The notes: generated by a model not told the origin, from the letters alone. DNA of 32,544 nucleotides from an uncultured Bacillota bacterium (GCA_949289785.1 CASEOW010000015.1:1-32544); one strand, 5' to 3'. Shown: positions 8,691-16,921, counted from the first letter of the stretch. Numbers and translations: made by a program.

Positions 8691-8718
8691 TTGACATAAT
8701 ATTAAAAGTGAGTATAAT
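8691..8718 (+). promoter_or_regulatory. Strong consensus promoter of the 106-aa membrane protein gene
   Basis: TTGACA (8691-8696), 16-nt spacer, TATAAT (8713-8718), both perfect hexamers. The start near 8725 leaves a ~15-nt leader containing AGGAGG. This is among the best promoters in the window, implying high expression. Confidence 0.8.
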
Positions 8719-8739
8719 TATATATAGGAGGAAAGAATC

Positions 8740-9060
8740 ATGGCTACAAAAAAGACAACAAAGTCATCATCTTCTTCAACTACTAGAAAAACTAGAAGTG
8801 TTTGGGGATTGAATAAGGTTTCATTTTGGACAATAGTTGCGGTAACATTCCTTTACGCTGTAGCGTTAGTGCTTTCTGCATGTGGAGTTAACTCTAAAGT
8901 TGTAAGTGCACTTCAAGGTGTTGCTACTGCTATAATGATTATTATTGTTTCAATTCTTGCTTGGAGATATGTTAGACCAAAACCATTTGTTTGGAAAGTG
9001 CTCTATGTAATTTGTCTTCTTATTGTGATTGCAGGTATCATAGTTCCACTAGTAGTTTAA
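8740..9060 (+). CDS. Small membrane protein, unknown function
   Basis: 106 aa. Residues 1-20 are Lys/Thr/Ser-rich and basic, a cytoplasmic tail. Three hydrophobic segments follow (about 29-48, 54-73 and 82-105), separated by short loops; a WRYVRPKPFVWKV basic loop separates the last two. The protein ends inside or just after the last helix. It has a near-ideal promoter, a perfect AGGAGG and its own terminator, so it is a highly expressed single gene. I do not recognise the family. An abundant small envelope protein is consistent with the expression signals, but no role is shown. Confidence 0.7.
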   Translation: MATKKTTKSSSSSTTRKTRSVWGLNKVSFWTIVAVTFLYAVALVLSACGVNSKVVSALQGVATAIMIIIVSILAWRYVRPKPFVWKVLYVICLLIVIAGIIVPLVV

Positions 9061-9061
9061 T

Positions 9062-9086
9062 AAAAAAGCCCAAAAGGCTTTTTTTT
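9062..9086 (+). terminator. Rho-independent terminator
   Basis: AAAAAAGCC (9062-9070), loop CAAAA, GGCTTTTTT (9076-9084) continuing as a T run, immediately after the stop codon of the 106-aa gene. Confidence 0.9.
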
Positions 9087-9160
9087 ATTTATAATTTATT
9101 TTTTGTAAAAATTAAAAATTTTTAAAAAAAACAAAAAAATTAAAAAAAATTATTTTCTTA

Positions 9161-9189
9161 TTGATAAATTGCGCAAAATATATTATAAT
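9161..9189 (+). promoter_or_regulatory. Promoter of the sulfatase gene, leaderless arrangement
   Basis: TTGATA (9161-9166), 17-nt spacer, TATAAT (9184-9189). The -10 box ends 7 nt before the ATG at 9197, so the transcript should start on the start codon. The TTG at 9161, which would extend the reading frame upstream, is the -35 box itself and cannot be the start. Confidence 0.75.
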
Positions 9190-9196
9190 CTATATC

Positions 9197-11209
9197 ATGA
9201 GAAAAGAGTTGAATTTGGATAAATCTAATGAAAAAGTTATAAAAACAAATAGGTTAATTTTACCATGCCTTTTTGTTATTTTTGCAATTATACTTGAGAT
9301 AGTAAACTATTTGTATTTAGGGTTTACCGATTCAAATGGAAATATAATGTTTTTGCCAACATATTTTTTATTTGATATTGCAATTATAGTAATGCTTGCA
9401 GGTGTTATTTATGTTTCTTATAATAAAATAGCAATGCAAATTTTATTTTATTTCTTTTTAACTTTTCAATTTTTAATGAATATTGTTAATTCAACAATGT
9501 ATTATATTTTCGGAGACATATTATCTTTTGATTTATTAAAATTGGGTGCTGAAGCTACTTCTGCAATTACAGTTGATTTTATTGATTGGATAGGAGTTGC
9601 CATTAATGTTGCTGTATTTGCAGTGATGGTTACAATAACAATTTTGATTACTAAATTTAATAAAACTACCTTTAAAATAAAAAATTTTTCTACTAGATAC
9701 ATTGTTGTTGCAGTATTTATTCTTTTAGAATGTTTTGGATTAACAATGTTTCAAATACAAACCGCAACACTTACTCAGGCAACATCTGCCCAAACAGAAA
9801 TAGAAACAAGTGATGAATATCTTTGGGAAAACTTTCAATTTAAAACGGATGCTTTCAAAAAATTCGGGTATTATGGTTTTTATACAAAGAGTGTTTTAAA
9901 TTTAATTTTTGGCAATTATATAGACGAAGAAGAATATAACGAGTATCAAAATTATATTGATAACGGATATCAAAGTAAAAACGAAGATGTTTTACTGTAT
10001 GGAGATAATTTAATCGTAATTTTATGTGAAAGTCTTGATTGGTATGCAATAGATCCTATTAATACTCCTACTATTTGGAATATGATATATGGTGATAATG
10101 CAGTTGTTTTTGATCAATTTTATGCTAGAAATAGAACTAACATTAGTGAAGGTATTGTTCTAAATGGTTCAATTCCTAAAGATTCTTTGATAAGTGAAGC
10201 TTATGCAAATGGTTATTCTTTTGATTATTCACTTCCTAATATATTTAAGAGTGTTTCTAATGGTGAAAATGTTACTACTTCATACATACACGCAAATTAT
10301 GGTAGTTTTTATGATAGGGAAACCACACACGGAGTAGATGGGGAAGGTTTTGACAATTTTATTAGCTGGGAAGATTATACAGGTGATTATGACTATAATT
10401 ATTTTGGAGATTGGATACCTGATCTTGAATTCACTTCAAATGTTATGGACTATATTATACCTGATGAGGACAGATTTTTCACTTTCATTGCTACTTTATC
10501 GACTCATGGACCTTATGATTATCAGAGAGAAAGTTTAAGTGATTGTTATTTACAATTTGAAGAAAACTATGATGAATTTGAAAAATGGTTTACTGAAAAT
10601 ACAGATTATATTATTCCTGCAAATGAAAGTGATTTTGAACTTTTTAAAAATTATAAAGCTTCAATGATAGATTTTGATAATACAATAGCTAATCTTATAG
10701 AAGAACTCAAAAAGCGTGGAAGATATGAAGACACTTCAATTTTGATGTTCGCAGATCACAATTCTTATTACAGTGATTTATGCTATAAAATTAAAGGAGT
10801 AGAAAAATCGGATAATAGTAATACTTATATAAATAATATTCCTATGATATTGTATAGTCCAAAACTTGTTAATGGTACAAGTTATTTTGCAAGTGATTTT
10901 TGTAACACATATGATATTTTGCCAACATTATGTTATTTATATGGACTTCCTTCTAACAGTAATTTATATCAAGGATATAATATATTTTCTTCACAAATAG
11001 AAAATTCTTTCTTTGCATCAAACCTAAGTGGAATGTTTGTAAAAGACATTTATAGTCAAAATATATCAGATGTTGTTGTTCTTAGTGATGAAGTTACAGA
11101 GCAAGATATACAGCACTTTAAGAGTATTGCTAATAAATTTTATGAAAAACAAGCTAAGATAGAAAAAATTTATAAAAATGGTATTAATGGTAATATTAAA
11201 TTATATTAA
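9197..11209 (+). CDS. LtaS-family sulfatase (lipoteichoic-acid synthase-like)
   Basis: 670-aa membrane-anchored phosphoglycerol-transferase-type enzyme acting outside the membrane. Five hydrophobic helices (about residues 20-200) precede an extracellular alkaline-phosphatase-fold domain. LIVILCESLDWY (about 273-284) is the metal-binding Glu strand, and NRTNISEG carries the catalytic Thr. STHGPYDY and MFADHNSYY near 420 and 515 are the sulfatase metal-ligand blocks (usual ADHG, here ADHN). LTA synthases move glycerophosphate from phosphatidylglycerol to the growing lipoteichoic chain; a related phosphoglycerol or phosphoethanolamine transferase is possible. ATG 9197 is chosen over an upstream TTG because the latter overlaps the -35 box. 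No ribosome binding site is present. Confidence 0.82.
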   Translation: MRKELNLDKSNEKVIKTNRLILPCLFVIFAIILEIVNYLYLGFTDSNGNIMFLPTYFLFDIAIIVMLAGVIYVSYNKIAMQILFYFFLTFQFLMNIVNSTMYYIFGDILSFDLLKLGAEATSAITVDFIDWIGVAINVAVFAVMVTITILITKFNKTTFKIKNFSTRYIVVAVFILLECFGLTMFQIQTATLTQATSAQTEIETSDEYLWENFQFKTDAFKKFGYYGFYTKSVLNLIFGNYIDEEEYNEYQNYIDNGYQSKNEDVLLYGDNLIVILCESLDWYAIDPINTPTIWNMIYGDNAVVFDQFYARNRTNISEGIVLNGSIPKDSLISEAYANGYSFDYSLPNIFKSVSNGENVTTSYIHANYGSFYDRETTHGVDGEGFDNFISWEDYTGDYDYNYFGDWIPDLEFTSNVMDYIIPDEDRFFTFIATLSTHGPYDYQRESLSDCYLQFEENYDEFEKWFTENTDYIIPANESDFELFKNYKASMIDFDNTIANLIEELKKRGRYEDTSILMFADHNSYYSDLCYKIKGVEKSDNSNTYINNIPMILYSPKLVNGTSYFASDFCNTYDILPTLCYLYGLPSNSNLYQGYNIFSSQIENSFFASNLSGMFVKDIYSQNISDVVVLSDEVTEQDIQHFKSIANKFYEKQAKIEKIYKNGINGNIKLY

Positions 11210-11244
11210 TTATTAATAAGTCAAATTAATTATTAATAAGTCAA
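11205..11244 (+). repeat. Perfect 20-bp tandem duplication over the sulfatase stop codon
   Basis: ATTAATTATTAATAAGTCAA occurs twice head to tail (11205-11224 and 11225-11244). The first copy includes the sulfatase stop codon; the second lies in the 3' untranslated region just before the terminator. This looks like replication slippage. Confidence 0.9.
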
Positions 11245-11247
11245 AAT

Positions 11248-11277
11248 AAAAGACCAAATAATTTTGGTCTTTTTTAT
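11248..11277 (+). terminator. Rho-independent terminator of the sulfatase gene
   Basis: AAAAGACCAAA (11248-11258) pairs with TTTGGTCTTTT (11263-11273), followed by more T. Confidence 0.88.
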
Positions 11278-11320
11278 TTGTTAAAAATTTCTTTATATCA
11301 CTTTATTTATTTTTTTTGAA

Positions 11321-11326
11321 TATAAT
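11321..11326 (+). promoter_or_regulatory. -10 box of alr, leaderless arrangement
   Basis: Perfect TATAAT ending 5 nt before the alr ATG (11332). No convincing -35 hexamer is seen at 16-18 nt, so this is weaker than the other cases. No Shine-Dalgarno sequence precedes the ATG. Confidence 0.45.
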
Positions 11327-11331
11327 ATTCT

Positions 11332-12363
11332 ATGTTCTCAAAAATCATACTTTCAAAAGAAAATTTAATACATAATTTAAAAATAGTTAAAGATATATCA
11401 AAACACAAAATATGTGTTATGATAAAAGCAAATGCATATGGTCATGGAATTAAAGAAGTAATTTCTATTTTGGACAAAGAAGAAAATTTTTATGGTGTTT
11501 CAAACCAATCTGAAGCTTTGTATGCAAGAAAATATACAGATAAAGAAATAATTGTTTTTGGTGCTTGCGAAGATTATCTGACTTGTATGAAAAATGATAT
11601 ATCTTTTGCACTTTTTTCATATAAAATGGCAAAAGATATTATTAAATTGGCTAAAAAAAGTAATTTAGAACCTAAATTCCATCTTTGTTTAAATACAGGA
11701 ATGAACAGATATGGTATAAAAAGCATAAAAGAGCTAAATAAAATTATTAATATTTTAAAAAAATATAATATGAAGCTTTTTGGTATTTATACACATTTTT
11801 CTTCTCTTACTACTGATAAAAATTATACAGATAAGCAAAAATCAAAATTTTATGAATTCGTCAAATTTTTACCTAAGAAATGGAATACTATTACTCATGT
11901 AGGAGGGGGAAATAGCATATTTGAAAATATTGATTGTGATATGAATAGGGTAGGCCTAGAAATATATGGATATGGCAATAATCTAGTAAAGCCTGTTTTG
12001 TCAGTTTTTAGTCAAATTGTGGATATTGTTAGGGTAGAAAAAAACGAACATATAGGTTATTTATGTGGATATACTGCAAATAGCAATATGATTATTGCTA
12101 CCATTCCTCTCGGATATGGTGATGGTTTAACAAGAAAAATGTCAAATAGACTGAAAGTAGAAATTGGTAATCAAATAGTTAATAATGTTGGTAATATATG
12201 CATGGATGCATTTATGGTTGATATAAGCAAAATTAAATGTAAAATTGGTGATAGCGTTACTATAATGAAAGATGCCGGAGATTTTGCTAAGTTAATTGAA
12301 AGTACTGAATATGAAGTGTTAACTAACTTGGGAAAATTTAGAGGGGATAGAATAATTATATAG
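11332..12363 (+). CDS. alr: Alanine racemase
   Basis: PLP enzyme interconverting L- and D-alanine, supplying D-Ala for peptidoglycan (and for D-alanylation of teichoic acids). 343 aa, slightly short for the family (about 370-390). MIKANAYGHG carries the PLP lysine (K32). HLCLNTGMNRYG and THFSSL are barrel motifs. The Tyr of IGYLCGYTA aligns with the second catalytic Tyr of known racemases. PLGYGDGL, GNICMDAFMVD and the terminal EVLTNLGKFRGDR are typical C-terminal-domain blocks. The ATG follows a TATAAT by 5 nt without a ribosome binding site. It is placed between a cell-wall sulfatase and a small membrane gene. Confidence 0.92.
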   Translation: MFSKIILSKENLIHNLKIVKDISKHKICVMIKANAYGHGIKEVISILDKEENFYGVSNQSEALYARKYTDKEIIVFGACEDYLTCMKNDISFALFSYKMAKDIIKLAKKSNLEPKFHLCLNTGMNRYGIKSIKELNKIINILKKYNMKLFGIYTHFSSLTTDKNYTDKQKSKFYEFVKFLPKKWNTITHVGGGNSIFENIDCDMNRVGLEIYGYGNNLVKPVLSVFSQIVDIVRVEKNEHIGYLCGYTANSNMIIATIPLGYGDGLTRKMSNRLKVEIGNQIVNNVGNICMDAFMVDISKIKCKIGDSVTIMKDAGDFAKLIESTEYEVLTNLGKFRGDRIII

Positions 12364-12366
12364 GTC

Positions 12367-12395
12367 TTTACAAATTAAATAAAATATGCTATAAT
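12367..12395 (+). promoter_or_regulatory. Promoter of the SHOCT protein gene, leaderless arrangement
   Basis: TTTACA (12367-12372), 17-nt spacer, TATAAT (12390-12395), with an extended TGC before the -10 box. The -10 box ends 7 nt before ATG 12403. It begins three bases after the alr stop codon. No ribosome binding site lies between. Confidence 0.75.
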
Positions 12396-12402
12396 AAAGC
12401 AA

Positions 12403-13080
12403 ATGGACTTTGATAAATTTAGTATAAAAGAAGAATTAAAAAACGAGCTTAAAGAAACAACTCAAAATCAAATTAAATCTGAGGATCTTGAATTTGATGA
12501 AAGTATAGATGATAAATTTACTAGCTCAGTTTTCAATAAATACAAAAATGGTGTAGTGCAGAACAAATGGTTTATTGTTTCTGGTGCTTTATCTATTGTG
12601 TTTGGAATTTTATGTGTTATTGTTATGTCGGTAGTAGGTATAGTTTTTGCTACTTCTACTCAATACATTGACGAATTGGCATCTGGAGAAGACTATCAAG
12701 CACAAAAAAATAAAATATTAATTTGTTGTATCATATTCCCTATAATAGGAATTATTAGCATTTTAGTAGGTATTAAAATTTTATCTTTTTCAAAATATTC
12801 AAAAGAAAAATTAATTGAAAAAGTTGGGGAAATTATAGGATTTTCATTTTTACAATTTATATTTAGCGCATTAATAATAGTGATATTTACTATCATCGGA
12901 TATTTTACAGGTGTCGGTAGTGACTATGGAGCAATTTATTATAATAGAATTGATAGAGGGGAAACTTCAAAAAGACTGTCTGATGCTAGGATGCTTTATG
13001 AAAATCAACTTATTGATGAAAAAGAATATAGAAAAATAAAAGAAGAAATTTTAAATGATGATTATGTAAATAAAATATAG
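12403..13080 (+). CDS. Membrane protein with C-terminal SHOCT domain
   Basis: 225 aa. Residues 1-50 are charged and cytoplasmic. Four hydrophobic segments follow, at about 55-80, 103-125, 140-168 and a shorter one. The last ~35 residues (LSDARMLYENQLIDEKEYRKIKEEIL) fit the SHOCT domain, a short two-helix module at the ends of many bacterial membrane proteins and thought to mediate oligomerisation or binding. The substrate or partner is unknown. The gene starts on what should be the first base of its mRNA. It is a single unit ending in its own hairpin terminator; its promoter starts right after alr, so it can also be reached by alr read-through. Confidence 0.72.
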   Translation: MDFDKFSIKEELKNELKETTQNQIKSEDLEFDESIDDKFTSSVFNKYKNGVVQNKWFIVSGALSIVFGILCVIVMSVVGIVFATSTQYIDELASGEDYQAQKNKILICCIIFPIIGIISILVGIKILSFSKYSKEKLIEKVGEIIGFSFLQFIFSALIIVIFTIIGYFTGVGSDYGAIYYNRIDRGETSKRLSDARMLYENQLIDEKEYRKIKEEILNDDYVNKI

Positions 13081-13088
13081 AATAATAA

Positions 13089-13120
13089 AAATAGTCTATA
13101 AATTAGTGGACTATTTTTTT
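13089..13120 (+). terminator. Rho-independent terminator
   Basis: AAATAGTC (13089-13096) pairs with GACTATTT (13109-13116) followed by a T run, just after the SHOCT protein gene. Confidence 0.8.
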
Positions 13121-13154
13121 ATTTATAAATAATCGTACTAAATTTAAAAACATA

Positions 13155-13183
13155 TTGAAATATTGATAATTGTGTGATATAAT
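13155..13183 (+). promoter_or_regulatory. Promoter of the DUF2188 protein gene
   Basis: TTGAAA (13155-13160), 17-nt spacer, TATAAT (13178-13183), with an extended TGA before the -10 box. The short leader carries AAGGAG. Confidence 0.75.
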
Positions 13184-13213
13184 ATAAGTTGTAGAATAAC
13201 TAAGGAGAAAATT

Positions 13214-13570
13214 ATGTGTTTTTTTAATAAAAAGAAGAAAGAAAAAAAAGATATAAAAAATGTTGAACAAAATGAAAATAAGGAAGTAAAAGTCGAACAA
13301 TCTAAAGAAGAACAAAAAAAAGAAGAAATCAGTTCTCAAGATAAAACAAAAAAAGCTGTTTATAGAGTTCTTTATGATAAAGAAGATAAACTTTGGAAAA
13401 TTAAAAAAGATGGAGCTAAAAGAGTTATAGATTCTAAAAAAACAAAGGAAGAAGCTTTAGTAAGAGTTCAAGAACTTTCTGACAGTCAAGATACAAAATT
13501 TGTTGTTTACAAAAAAGATGGTAAGTTTCAAAAAAAAGCAAATTTGAATTTAAAAAATGATAACAAATAG
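13214..13570 (+). CDS. DUF2188-domain protein
   Basis: 118 aa. Residues 1-48 are a highly charged Lys/Glu-rich, probably disordered or coiled segment. Residues ~50-110 match the DUF2188 pattern, small beta-alpha domains with an aromatic-containing strand (LWKIKKDGAKR), a T-K-E-E-A helix and a second strand ending YKKDGKF. The function of DUF2188 is not known. The start is fixed by AAGGAG. It is a single gene with its own promoter and terminator. The very Lys-rich, poly-A-like coding strand gives a long antisense frame of Phe codons, which is not a gene. Confidence 0.75.
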   Translation: MCFFNKKKKEKKDIKNVEQNENKEVKVEQSKEEQKKEEISSQDKTKKAVYRVLYDKEDKLWKIKKDGAKRVIDSKKTKEEALVRVQELSDSQDTKFVVYKKDGKFQKKANLNLKNDNK

Positions 13571-13589
13571 TATATTAATGATTAAAAAT

Positions 13590-13613
13590 AGGTAAATTTT
13601 TACCTGTTTTTTT
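13590..13613 (+). terminator. Rho-independent terminator
   Basis: AGGTAAA (13590-13596), short T loop, TTTACCT followed by G and a long T run. It lies downstream of the DUF2188 gene. Confidence 0.8.
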
Positions 13614-13689
13614 GTTTATATTAATTTAAAGATTTTTTATTATATTTTGAAATATAATATATCTATGTTATTATAATTAATGGTGGAAT

Positions 13690-15000
13690 ATGGCAAAAAT
13701 AATAAATTATAAAAATAAATTTAAAATTTTATATCAAAGAATAAAAAATATTAATGGTGTTTATTTTGAAATAAAATTTAATGCAGGCGGTTTTAATGAT
13801 TTTAAAGGAAAAGCTGGACTTGCTCATTTTTGCGAACATGTTTTAATGGGATTTTCAACAAAAACACATTCAAAATTGGAAAGACGAGAGTTAATGAAAA
13901 AATTTGTTTACTATAATGCTGGAACTTCTTTTACATTTATGAATTTTAGAATTGCCGTTCCTTATTGGGATTTAGAAGAAGCTCTAGATTTAATGACGGA
14001 ACCATTTTTAAATTTGAAGTTAGAAAATAATGAATTTGAAGCAGAAAAGAAAATAATAGAAGATGAAATAGTTACAAGAGTTAAAAACAATACAATGATT
14101 GCTGAGCATTATGAAAGAAAATTACTAGCAAAAAATAAAGAGTTAATAAATTCAGAATTAATGCCATCAGGTTCATTAGAAAGTCTAAATAATATATCTT
14201 TGCAAGATATTGAAAATTTTATCATTAAATATTTTAATCAAAAAAATATGATTATAAATGTAGTGGGGAATATTAGTAAATCAAAATTAATGAAGTTTAT
14301 TAAAAAATATATTGAAAATAGAATTTCTCCAAATGGCTTAATTGGTTTTACTAAAAAAGATTATATCGGTCTTAAAAATAAAAAATATGTATATGCAAAA
14401 CCAATAGAAAAAGATAATTCAGCGTTATTATCATTAATTTATCTTAATGAAAAATATGATACAACACAACCTTTAAATTTTAGAGAAAATTTAATGTATA
14501 ATATATTAAATTCCATATTAGATGATAAACTTTTTTCTTTTTTTAGAGATGAAAAAGAACTTTGTTATAATACAGATGTATTTATTTTGTTTCAAAATAT
14601 TTATAAAACTTTAAGAGTAAAAATAAAGTGTCAAGAGGTAGCATTAGAAAAAGTTTTGGAAGCTTATAAACAATTTATTATAACATTACCAAATGATATA
14701 GAATATGATTTATTTATAAAACATAAGAAAAAATTGGAAGGAATGAATAATTTTGACCAAGATTCATTATTTGCAATAGCTAACATGAATTTTAATCATT
14801 TTTATAATTATTTAAATTTGACAAAAAACTTACCTAAATTTACTAGAAAAATATACAAAACAATAAATTATGAAGATATTAATCAGTTATATAAAAAATG
14901 TTTTAAAGTAAAACCGATTTTAACTATAATTTCTAAAAACGAAGATAAATATTCAAATTTTGATTATATTAATTTCATTGATGGGTGTTATAAAAAATAA
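13690..15000 (+). CDS. M16-family (insulinase-like) zinc peptidase
   Basis: 436 aa. The inverted zinc motif HFCEH is at residues 46-50, and the third ligand is Glu126 in AEKKIIEDE, 76 residues on, the canonical M16 spacing. The M16C domain follows (N-V-V-G-N-I near residue 195), so the protein has the two-domain half-size layout of bacterial YmxG/PqqL-type peptidases. These cut small peptides or processed leader-type peptides in the cytoplasm. No second M16 partner and no peptide natural-product genes are adjacent, so the substrate is unknown. GGTGGA is the ribosome binding site. It converges with tmk on a shared bidirectional terminator. Confidence 0.85.
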   Translation: MAKIINYKNKFKILYQRIKNINGVYFEIKFNAGGFNDFKGKAGLAHFCEHVLMGFSTKTHSKLERRELMKKFVYYNAGTSFTFMNFRIAVPYWDLEEALDLMTEPFLNLKLENNEFEAEKKIIEDEIVTRVKNNTMIAEHYERKLLAKNKELINSELMPSGSLESLNNISLQDIENFIIKYFNQKNMIINVVGNISKSKLMKFIKKYIENRISPNGLIGFTKKDYIGLKNKKYVYAKPIEKDNSALLSLIYLNEKYDTTQPLNFRENLMYNILNSILDDKLFSFFRDEKELCYNTDVFILFQNIYKTLRVKIKCQEVALEKVLEAYKQFIITLPNDIEYDLFIKHKKKLEGMNNFDQDSLFAIANMNFNHFYNYLNLTKNLPKFTRKIYKTINYEDINQLYKKCFKVKPILTIISKNEDKYSNFDYINFIDGCYKK

Positions 15001-15023
15001 AAATATTTTTAAAGAAAATGTTG

Positions 15024-15061
15024 AAAAAAAAGATTATATTTTAAAATATAATCTTTTTTTA
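15024..15061. terminator. Bidirectional terminator between the M16 peptidase and tmk
   Basis: Near-perfect palindrome centred at 15042/15043, with an A run on the left and a T run on the right around GATTATATTTT/AAAATATAATC. It can stop transcription from both convergent genes. Confidence 0.9.
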
Positions 15062-15069
15062 TGATAAAA

Positions 15070-15708
15070 TTATTTATTTTCATTTAAAATGTTATTTATT
15101 TTATTAATTATTATATTAAAAACTTCGTCAGGTGAAAGAGTTGCGTCTACAACAAAAAATCTTGATGGTTCTTTGCTAGCAATATAATCAAAACTTTCAG
15201 ATACCTTTTTATGAAATATTAGACCCTCTTTTTCTATTCTGTCGAGTTCTTCATTCATATTATTTTTTCTTTTAAATGCGACTTCGGGGTCTATTTTTAG
15301 ATAAATAGTTAAGTCAGGGGAAATATCGCCTATAATTTGTTTAGTAAAATTTTGCATATCGTCAATGCTCATTATATTTCTTGCTCCTGCTTGATATGCA
15401 AGCGTAGAGTCGTTAAATCTATCTGCAATAACTATTTTTCCTTGTTCAAGAGCAGGTTTGATTACTTTTTCTATATCTTCAATTCTTGCACTTAAATATA
15501 AAAGAAGTTCTGTCATTGGCAAAGGTTTATCTATTTCATAATGTAAAATTAGTCTACGAATTTCATCTGTGAGTGGCATACCACCTGGTTCTTTAGTTAA
15601 TACATAATCTAAATTATTTTGAGTAAAATATTCTTTTAATTTATTTATTTGAGTGGTTTTGCCACATGCTTCGCCACCTTCAATAGTTATAAAAATTCCT
15701 TTTTTCAT
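15070..15708 (-). CDS. tmk: Thymidylate kinase
   Basis: Phosphorylates dTMP to dTDP with ATP, an essential step of dTTP synthesis. 212 aa, normal length. The P-loop is GGEACGKT (residues 11-18), differing from the commoner GGDGAGKT by Ala-Cys. The TKEPGG motif carries the Arg/Glu-region substrate contacts, and DRFNDSTLAYQAGAR is the DR(Y/F)xxSxxAYQ signature. A lid region with basic residues (F-K-R-K-N-N-M) follows near residue 150. The start is supported by AGAAGGA upstream. It is second in a minus-strand unit, 26 bp after the DapB-like dehydrogenase, and ends at the shared terminator. Confidence 0.95.
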   Translation of the reverse strand: MKKGIFITIEGGEACGKTTQINKLKEYFTQNNLDYVLTKEPGGMPLTDEIRRLILHYEIDKPLPMTELLLYLSARIEDIEKVIKPALEQGKIVIADRFNDSTLAYQAGARNIMSIDDMQNFTKQIIGDISPDLTIYLKIDPEVAFKRKNNMNEELDRIEKEGLIFHKKVSESFDYIASKEPSRFFVVDATLSPDEVFNIIINKINNILNENK

Positions 15709-15734
15709 ATGTTTTCCTTCTAATATTATTTTGT

Positions 15735-16874
15735 TTAATCATTATGGCAAGAGCAATGGTTATCATCATGATGACATCCACAATCACAACAATCTGCAAT
15801 TTCTAAATATTTATCTAAATTATATGCTTTGTAAATATTTTCTGGCATTTGGTCTGTTGTAGTATATCCAGGCTCTGCACAAAGAACTTCTACAATTCTA
15901 TTAATTACAGTTGCACAAGTAAGTTCTACTGTTGAAGGGCGTTCTATAACAACTCTAGTCGAAGGTTCGCCTTCAATAGTCCAGTCATTGCAATCAAATT
16001 CATGCTCATCATAAACTTTGCCTATACACTGTGATTCTATAGTAATTCCTTCTTTAGTTTTTGTAGTAACAACAGCACTTAATCCAGTGCAATATCCTTT
16101 AGGTATAGTCATTTCCAAAGTTTTAGAATATATTTCTTTTTCTGCAATTTGAGGAATAGATTTTTGAGTTTGACTTATAACATGCAATCCCAGTTTAGAA
16201 CATAACCAACCATTAACATTCCACATATAACTTGGAGCAAATTTTCCTTGTTTGATTAAAGCTTCTCTTTCTTTTTCAGAAATATTATCTACTGATGCAA
16301 TTTCTTTTTCAAAATCTTCTTTACTTAATCCTGCTCCATGAACTTTCGCAAGAGAAATACCATAATCTTCTACATTATAACTTGATTTTCCTTTTATCAA
16401 ATTAATTTTATGTGTTGCTCCGGCTAAAACACTAATTAAATTTCCCCAAAAAACATCTTGGTAGCCGCTTCCGCAAATGGTACAGCCAGTGCTTTTTGCT
16501 ATTTTATCAAGTTTTTTTGCTAAACTTGGATTAGAGTTTTGAGCATAGAAAGCTTCTTCACATGTAGAAATAGCATTAACACCATTTCTCGCACAAATTT
16601 CATAAATAGGGTAATTTTCACTAAAAAGACTTGTTGTAGTTATAATTGCAATATCAACTTCATGTGTTTGTAAAAATTCTTCGAATTTGTCAGCATGTTG
16701 AATTTTTACTTTCAAAGGTTTAATATCCTCTATTATGGTAGAAATATCATTACCTATAATACTTTCGTTTATATCAAAAGCTCCTACAATTTTAATTCCT
16801 TTTTCTAAAGCATACTTCATGGTATATTTACTCATTTTACCACAACCGTATTGAACCATAGTTATTTTTCTCAT
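15735..16874 (-). CDS. DapB-like NAD(P)-dependent dehydrogenase (2,4-diaminopentanoate dehydrogenase-like) with Cys/His tail
   Basis: 379 aa. The N-terminal Rossmann fold starts ITMVQYGCGKMSKY (residues 4-17), then VGAFDI, IAIITTTSL and CEEAFYA, as in the dihydrodipicolinate reductase N-terminal domain. The GSGYQDVFWGNLISVLAG block and overall length resemble 2,4-diaminopentanoate dehydrogenase and other amine dehydrogenases of fermentative Clostridia. No ornithine- or lysine-degradation genes are nearby, so the substrate is not certain. Unusually, residues 360-379 hold six Cys and four His (CCDCGCHH, CSCH), a likely metal-binding tail. TAGGAGG is the ribosome binding site, behind an extended -10 promoter. 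It is followed by tmk. Confidence 0.7.
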   Translation of the reverse strand: MRKITMVQYGCGKMSKYTMKYALEKGIKIVGAFDINESIIGNDISTIIEDIKPLKVKIQHADKFEEFLQTHEVDIAIITTTSLFSENYPIYEICARNGVNAISTCEEAFYAQNSNPSLAKKLDKIAKSTGCTICGSGYQDVFWGNLISVLAGATHKINLIKGKSSYNVEDYGISLAKVHGAGLSKEDFEKEIASVDNISEKEREALIKQGKFAPSYMWNVNGWLCSKLGLHVISQTQKSIPQIAEKEIYSKTLEMTIPKGYCTGLSAVVTTKTKEGITIESQCIGKVYDEHEFDCNDWTIEGEPSTRVVIERPSTVELTCATVINRIVEVLCAEPGYTTTDQMPENIYKAYNLDKYLEIADCCDCGCHHDDNHCSCHND

Positions 16875-16893
16875 ATTTATCCTCCTAAAAAGT

Positions 16894-16921
16894 AGTATAT
16901 CAAACTTATTGAAATTTACAA
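16894..16921 (-). promoter_or_regulatory. Promoter of the dehydrogenase-tmk unit
   Basis: On the minus strand there is TTGTAA (16921-16916), a 16-nt spacer and TATACT (16899-16894), with an extended TGA before the -10 box. A TAGGAGG ribosome binding site follows. Confidence 0.65.

Noticed and set aside
9161..9196. TTG start of the sulfatase
   Set aside because: The TTG is the first part of the -35 box, and the transcript should start downstream of it.
13103..13339. Minus-strand 78-aa Phe-rich reading frame
   Set aside because: It is antisense to the Lys-rich DUF2188 gene and consists mainly of Phe/Ile codons from its A-rich stretch; no ribosome binding site or promoter fits.
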